Program-made: the position numbers and the translations under genes
Notes under the pieces: model-generated
Database searches by the model: none
What the model saw: the letters and a program-made list of their open reading frames with translations, nothing else
What the model was told of the DNA's origin: nothing
In this document: positions 59,026 to 64,000 of the stretch, one piece after another
How positions within the stretch are numbered: position 1 is the stretch's first letter
Layout: each line of letters begins with the position of its first letter
Assembly: GCA_033085395.1 (NCBI GenBank)
Contig: JANQBS010000071.1
Coordinates: forward strand, 62,001 to 126,000
Source of the DNA: Xanthoparmelia taractica
Lineage: Eukaryota; Ascomycota; Lecanoromycetes; Lecanorales; Parmeliaceae
Reading direction: 5' to 3'
DNA length: 64,000 bases

Positions 59026-60479
59026 CTAGACATCCAGATAAATTTACCAGTGCTCTTGTAAAAGATCTAACAGGTGAACGTTGAAGTGGGCAATGCGCTT
59101 TTTGACAGTGGAGTGATTATAAGCTATGGAAGCTCAATTTGCCATGAGGCGAAGATGAGGCTCGGTAATAAGCTTCGGATTTACAGGACAGAAGAGTTCA
59201 ACACTTCTGTTGTAGACATTCTCCAGCCGCCTCGTGCTTGGATAACAAGCAACTGAGTGCCGGTCCAGCTCTTGCACTTCCATCCAAGATCCTGATATGA
59301 CACTGATCCTTACGGATGCTGTTGGTACCACAAATCCGAATATCAAGTGCAGTTGAATCATTCAGCAACATCTACAATTAGGGAGTGTTCGTCTCCTTTC
59401 GAAAGATTCCTGCTTTCATCCTACGTACTATTCTCTTGCCATCATGCGAAGGACTTTGCTCTCCAAGCATTTATTGCAGAGTCTCGAAACGGCTGGCTGA
59501 TAAAGGACTTGCTTCGTGATAACTCCAACTCAAAATTACACTGCCCCCAGATGTTCCCCCACCTGGGCATCAGCAACTCAACCATCAACAATGAACATTG
59601 ACTTGATCACAAGAGATATCTTTGGGCCCGGATTGGCCGTCTAACAGCTTAGTATCGAACAAAAGTGGCAAACAAACGGACTGCAAACACATATGAGCTG
59701 CTTGATGATTAAAGCTGAGGTCTTCATACCCTTCAAAGTATGTCGTGACAATGATCGGTAACCACCACTTTTTCCATTTCAGATCGCAAGTATCCTTGGA
59801 CCATGTCGCTTGCATGCCTGGGTTGGCGACCTCAGAATCCACACCAACGATAGTGACCTCCGTCCATCCATACAAAACTCGCCACAGCTGGCAGTCACAG
59901 CACGAGGCATTACGTAGGCCTACACGCCGCTGCTTCGTATGCATGCTTTCCAGCGCCCACGAACAGCACTGCTGGCGGATTCCAGAAATATCCATTGTAG
60001 TGTCAAGTGCCACCTGGAGTCAGATGAGCCTAACGTACCACAGCATCTTCAATCCCGGGATAGGGAGGCTTCCTGGCAAATGGTTCGGTAAAACAGTAAG
60101 TACGACTTTCCTCATGTTACGCGTATTGTTTGCTGCGTTCATGGCCTTTATATATTAATTTACGCGGCATTTGCTGGTGCTTGCAGCTTGTCTTTGCCTG
60201 CGGCGACTTCCTGTTGGTTCCTAGAAGACACCGGTGTTGACCCATCTTTCCCCTCATGTCTCCCTAATATGAAAGACGCCAGTTGATGGGATGGCTTTTC
60301 GTTATGTTTGAATATGAATTTAACACTTACGAAGTGGTCACTTAAGGTGTCAGCAGCCTGCTCGGCTTGCAATATTTGCAATGTTGTTGGAAGCTGTATT
60401 ACGCTCTAATCAATGACTTATCAGTGGGCGGTCGATAGCCGCGGGCCCTTTCCTCAAAGTGTTATGTCTCAAGTAAAAA
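59026..60479. other. CUL4 upstream region and NUP192 3' flank
   Basis: No firm gene. Minus-strand frames at 59585-60013 (142 codons, CQLWRVLYGWTEVTIVGVDS) and 60160-60381 (LQAEQAADTLSDHF before a possible GTAAGT donor) look somewhat coding. They could be small unassigned genes; neither has a recognisable family. Confidence 0.4.
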
Positions 60480-63400
60480 TCACGTGAAAGCTATGCGCCG
60501 TGGCTTTTGGGTATCTCGTTGGTCTTCATACTAGTGGAAATGTTAGCCTCAATGCGGTCAATTCGGTGCTCATCCGCGTAACGCACATCCAGAAAGCCCG
60601 TCATTGTGATGAGCAACATAAAAAGCTCCACCAAATCTTCAATGTCGACACCTGCAGTGTCAAAAGACACTCCTCCTATCCTAGCCTGCCGTTTGAACAT
60701 TGATACAACAAGAGGCCGATTTTCCGTAAGAAAAGCCTTCGCGCTTTCGATGGTTTGCTCGTTCTGAGAACCTCGACTGATGACGACGGAGGTGATAACA
60801 CGTACGATGGACAGGAGTAGCCTGTAATACTTTGCTAGTGCCTCAGGATTATCGATTTCTGGAGTTGTTAGAATGATTCTCTTGGACTCAACTGCAACAC
60901 TCACCGATTCCGATGTCAGGATCAACGGAGAATAGCCCAGATCTGCGTACCGCCTGGAAAAGTCCGCTGTTCATGATGTGTACTGCCCCAGTCCTAGTTT
61001 GGGAGATGCTCAGAAGCAGGGATAGTTTGGTCTCGTAGTAGGATAGTAAAATAGGGATGTCTGTAAAAATACTATTAGCATTGTATTCTATGATGTTTGT
61101 TAAGTCGGTTCACCATTCGCATTCGTTTGCCGTAGCTCTTGTGGTATGCTGTCAAGACTCTCGACAAGGACTTGTAGAAAGTTTGTCCTCATCAGGGATT
61201 CGACAATGTAGTTCGACTTATCAACCTTGGCTACGCCAGCTAGGGAATCAAGCAAGAGCAACGCAGATATCCTGCAAGCTGCGGATGCGCCGAAAGCATC
61301 ATCGCATATGATATCCATTGTCCTCTCGCCAGTTGCCCTTACAGTCTGTATACCGTGGCGCTGACGGATTGGAGCGTCCGAGACGACAGCCATGCCGCCA
61401 AGGTACCGATAGCAAATCTTGTAAAGCACTTCGCGGAGTTGCATCTCGATATCTGGATGGTTGACAGCCCGTAAGGCAGTACGGAAGACCTGAAAAAGCC
61501 TGTCATTTGCAACGTCTCCAGCCCGAGATCGATCTGGAGCTGAGGCCTTGAAGTCAAGTTGGAAAAGTAATGCTAGGATGAGTTTGGCTATGCCGATAGC
61601 ATGCCGTACATTTGTTGAGGCATAGTCCTCCAGCTTTGGCGTGACCAATTGCAGGGCCTGCAGAATCAAGGCTGCTTTGGCCGCTGGGTCGAGAGCGCAG
61701 GTGCCGATGCAAAGGATCAGCAACTCAGCCCAAGCCTTCATTGTTTGCAAACTTGCAAATGTCAGAACCCGCCGGCTATTCTCGATCCGAAAGTAACGCA
61801 AGATTCGTTGCTCCTCCTCTCCAGCACGCTGTTCTTCATTTGCATCCTGAAACCGTCCAGACTTTCGTAATCCGTTTGCTCGTAAAGCGATCATTTCGTG
61901 GATCATCTTCACATCGAAAGATTCGAAAGGCTTTTGAAGTTCTGTCCCGGTGCTGATGCTGAAGTCCAGGCCTGCGAAATAATTAAGCTGGGGCAAGGAA
62001 TCGCCATTGCCAATATCCAGCTCGATGAAGTCGAAAAGATCGAATAATGTCGGGTTTGGTATTTGCTCGCCGTCTGGCATGGACGTTGATCCGAGCAAGG
62101 TAGATAAAATTCTGGCCAGTAACGATGATGCACCATTACTAGCAGCCAAGCGAATTGCCGTGCTTGTGTACTCAAATAGAGAATAACGATACCAGAGGCA
62201 ATGCTCTAGCGCCTCAGCAGATTCAGTATACAAGAAATCAAAATCCTTGATTGATCGTCCATCCCATACGGTGAGCGGTCCAACTGTCCGCTGTCTTAAA
62301 AACAATGCGAACAGGCTTTCATCGACCTGCAACTGATGCATGGTGAACAATGATGTAAGAGGGGAAGCCCACAAGATTGAAAGGACCTGCATACCCTTCT
62401 GTTTCAAGCCAAGCGCCCATGCCCGTAAAGATTCTCCATCGCCATCCGGGTATTCAATAGCCAGATGTAGGACGGCATGGAAAAGAGCTTCTTTCTTATC
62501 AAGTAGACTACCCTCCTCCACATGCACACTCGTGCCTTTGCAAGCAAATCCTAGCAAAGCATGGGCTAAGGTAGGCTTGTCAGGCGAATGTGATAAACAG
62601 TGGATCAAAAAGTCTAGGATGACTGACTTGATGGTCCACCCTGGGGCACTGGGTCCTTGGATTATTTCTCGCAAGTCGAAGTCCAATGCACGGTACAATG
62701 ACCTGGCTATCGGATCAATATCGTCGTGCTGTTCTACAGCGCTGATCAACCGATTACCATACATTCCTTGGTTCAGTCCCGGAGTCGCTTGAAAGTTGAG
62801 TTTTTTTGAGCTCGCAAGTTTTCCCAACAGCTCTAGGGACCCAACCGTGAGCTCTTGATTACCAACACCAGCATAAAGACCCAGAGCAACTACCAGGTTC
62901 ATTTTTAATGCAACGGTATCCTCGAATGAAGCTAATGACGGATTGAGAACGGGTTGTCTACGCCCCGCTGATTGCAGTTTGATAAGAGGCCGCACAACGT
63001 CCAAGTACGTAGACTGAAGATCAATTATCAAGTTCATGACTTCAATTGTGCGAAGAAGACCAAGTATAAGCGGAGAGTCGGGTGAGGCACTCGAGACCTC
63101 TTCGATCTTGTATTCCGCGGAGGCGAAGAGCTGATATAGCACCCGGTCGTTGAACATCCACTCCATCACGCGCGTGAAAGGGTGTAGGCGGACATAAGTC
63201 AACAAGGACGACGTATTCATAGCTTCGTCGACAGCGACTGTTGAGCGATTGGCTAGGACTACAAGATCCTCGTTGAAGGTGCGCAAGCAGAGTGCTGCAA
63301 AGCTCAAGATGTTCAAGGTCATGATCATATGCTGAAGTTGATCTTCGCCATGGGGTAGCTTCGAGGCAAAGATTCGGTCAAAAACGAAGTCAATGTACGG

Positions 63401-64000
63401 TTCAATGCCTGCCATTCGATATGCGGATCCTAATGTTTCTGGGAATGGTAGCCGGTCATTGAGTCCCGTATCTGGGACAGCTGGACGTACGAGGCTCTGT
63501 AACAGACAAATGAATTCGCATGTGTGCTCAAAGCTTCCAGCAATAGCTGAAAAGGTAACTTCCTCAGCCCAAGCAGCAGGAGACGTGACCTTCGGCGGTC
63601 TTGGGAAATGGTGAGGAGCAAAAGCACCAGAGACCCAATGGTCCAGCGAGATCCAAACAAACATGCCAACCTCTACAGATTTCTTGGTCAAGAGAGATCG
63701 AATGAGCTTGAAGGCGCACGCTTGTAAACGGCTTGGAACAGTGCTATGGCATAGCTGAAATAGCAGGTCGAGAATGTGAAAGCTCGGTCGGTTCATGATC
63801 CAAGATCGCACTTCTGCACTTTCCCCACAAAGATGTGTAGTCAGTCGTAGATAGCTTTCGAGCATATATGCGCTCTCAGGCTCATCAATTTCATCCTGAT
63901 AAGGTTTTCGGCCATAATTGTCTGTAGATCGGATGGCCATTGGCTGCTCACGGCTCTTGGAGGTGTAGAGGCTCAGCTCTGCAAAGATCTGGGCCCAGCT
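60480..64000 (-). CDS. NUP192: Nucleoporin NUP192 (NUP205 family), C-terminal part; 5' end beyond the window
   Basis: Exons visible, right to left: 61114 to beyond 64000, 60905-61060, 60587-60858 and 60480-60530, giving the last 1,121 residues; the frame is open to the right edge. NUP192 is a large alpha-helical solenoid of the inner ring of the nuclear pore complex. Recognisable stretches are ESAYMLESYLRLTTHLCGES near the N-terminal side, QIFAELSLYTSK at the edge, SVVISRGSQNEQTIESAKAF, KRQARIGGVSFDTAGVDIED and ITMTGFLDYEDQR at the C-terminus. The last junction (60531-60586, GTGCGT donor, GCTAAC branch) replaces a run-on frame by the family-like ending DYEDQRDTQKPRRIAFT. Introns are 53, 46 and 56 nt, all in phase. 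Confidence 0.93.

Overview
The window is nuclear DNA of a filamentous ascomycete (Pezizomycotina; a leotiomycete is my best guess, from protein style only). The evidence is genes split by many short introns of about 46-190 nt with GT-AG (rarely GC-AG) ends and CTAAC/CTGAC branch points, fungal housekeeping proteins (LCB2, MDM10, ZRG17, DUG3, CUL4, NUP192), and an AT-rich island whose retrotransposon carries the pattern of damage left by repeat-induced point mutation (RIP).

Layout. 0-31 kb is ordinary gene space: a partial GT32 mannosyltransferase (-), LCB2 (-), acetoacetyl-CoA synthetase (+), a bestrophin-like channel (+), two small unassigned multi-exon genes (-), MDM10 (-) and ZRG17 (+) as a divergent pair, DUG3 (-), a large HAM1-like protein (+), a His-rich protein (+), triosephosphate isomerase (+), mitochondrial ribosomal protein mL43 (-) and a glutathione S-transferase (-). 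31-40.85 kb is a gene-free AT-rich island: a 0.6 kb Fot1/pogo-like non-autonomous element, a nearly complete but heavily mutated Ty3/Gypsy chromovirus with two recognisable LTRs, and a 235-bp foldback element. 40.9-46.7 kb is an accessory zone with a broken NACHT (NLR-type) gene, a secreted Ser/Thr-rich protein, a decayed CmcJ-family oxidoreductase gene and a duplicated fragment of the mL43 promoter and first exon. 46.7-51.2 kb returns to housekeeping genes (U1-70K, MRT4, a membrane protein). 51.2-56.1 kb is gene-poor, with one small F-box/2EXR-like gene and a possible gene relic. 56.1-64 kb holds CUL4 and the C-terminal two thirds of NUP192, which runs off the right edge.

The genes do not form one pathway. 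They cover sphingolipid synthesis (LCB2), ketone/acetyl-CoA metabolism (AACS), glycolysis (TPI), glutathione handling (DUG3, GST), zinc and anion transport, ER-mitochondria contact (MDM10), mitochondrial translation (mL43), splicing (U1-70K), ribosome assembly (MRT4), ubiquitin ligation (CUL4) and nuclear transport (NUP192). I found no convincing new multi-gene system. The most informative material is the RIP island and the way decay spreads into its flanks, above all the disabled NLR gene. Exon boundaries were placed by hand from splice motifs, reading phase and protein family memory; no database search was run.
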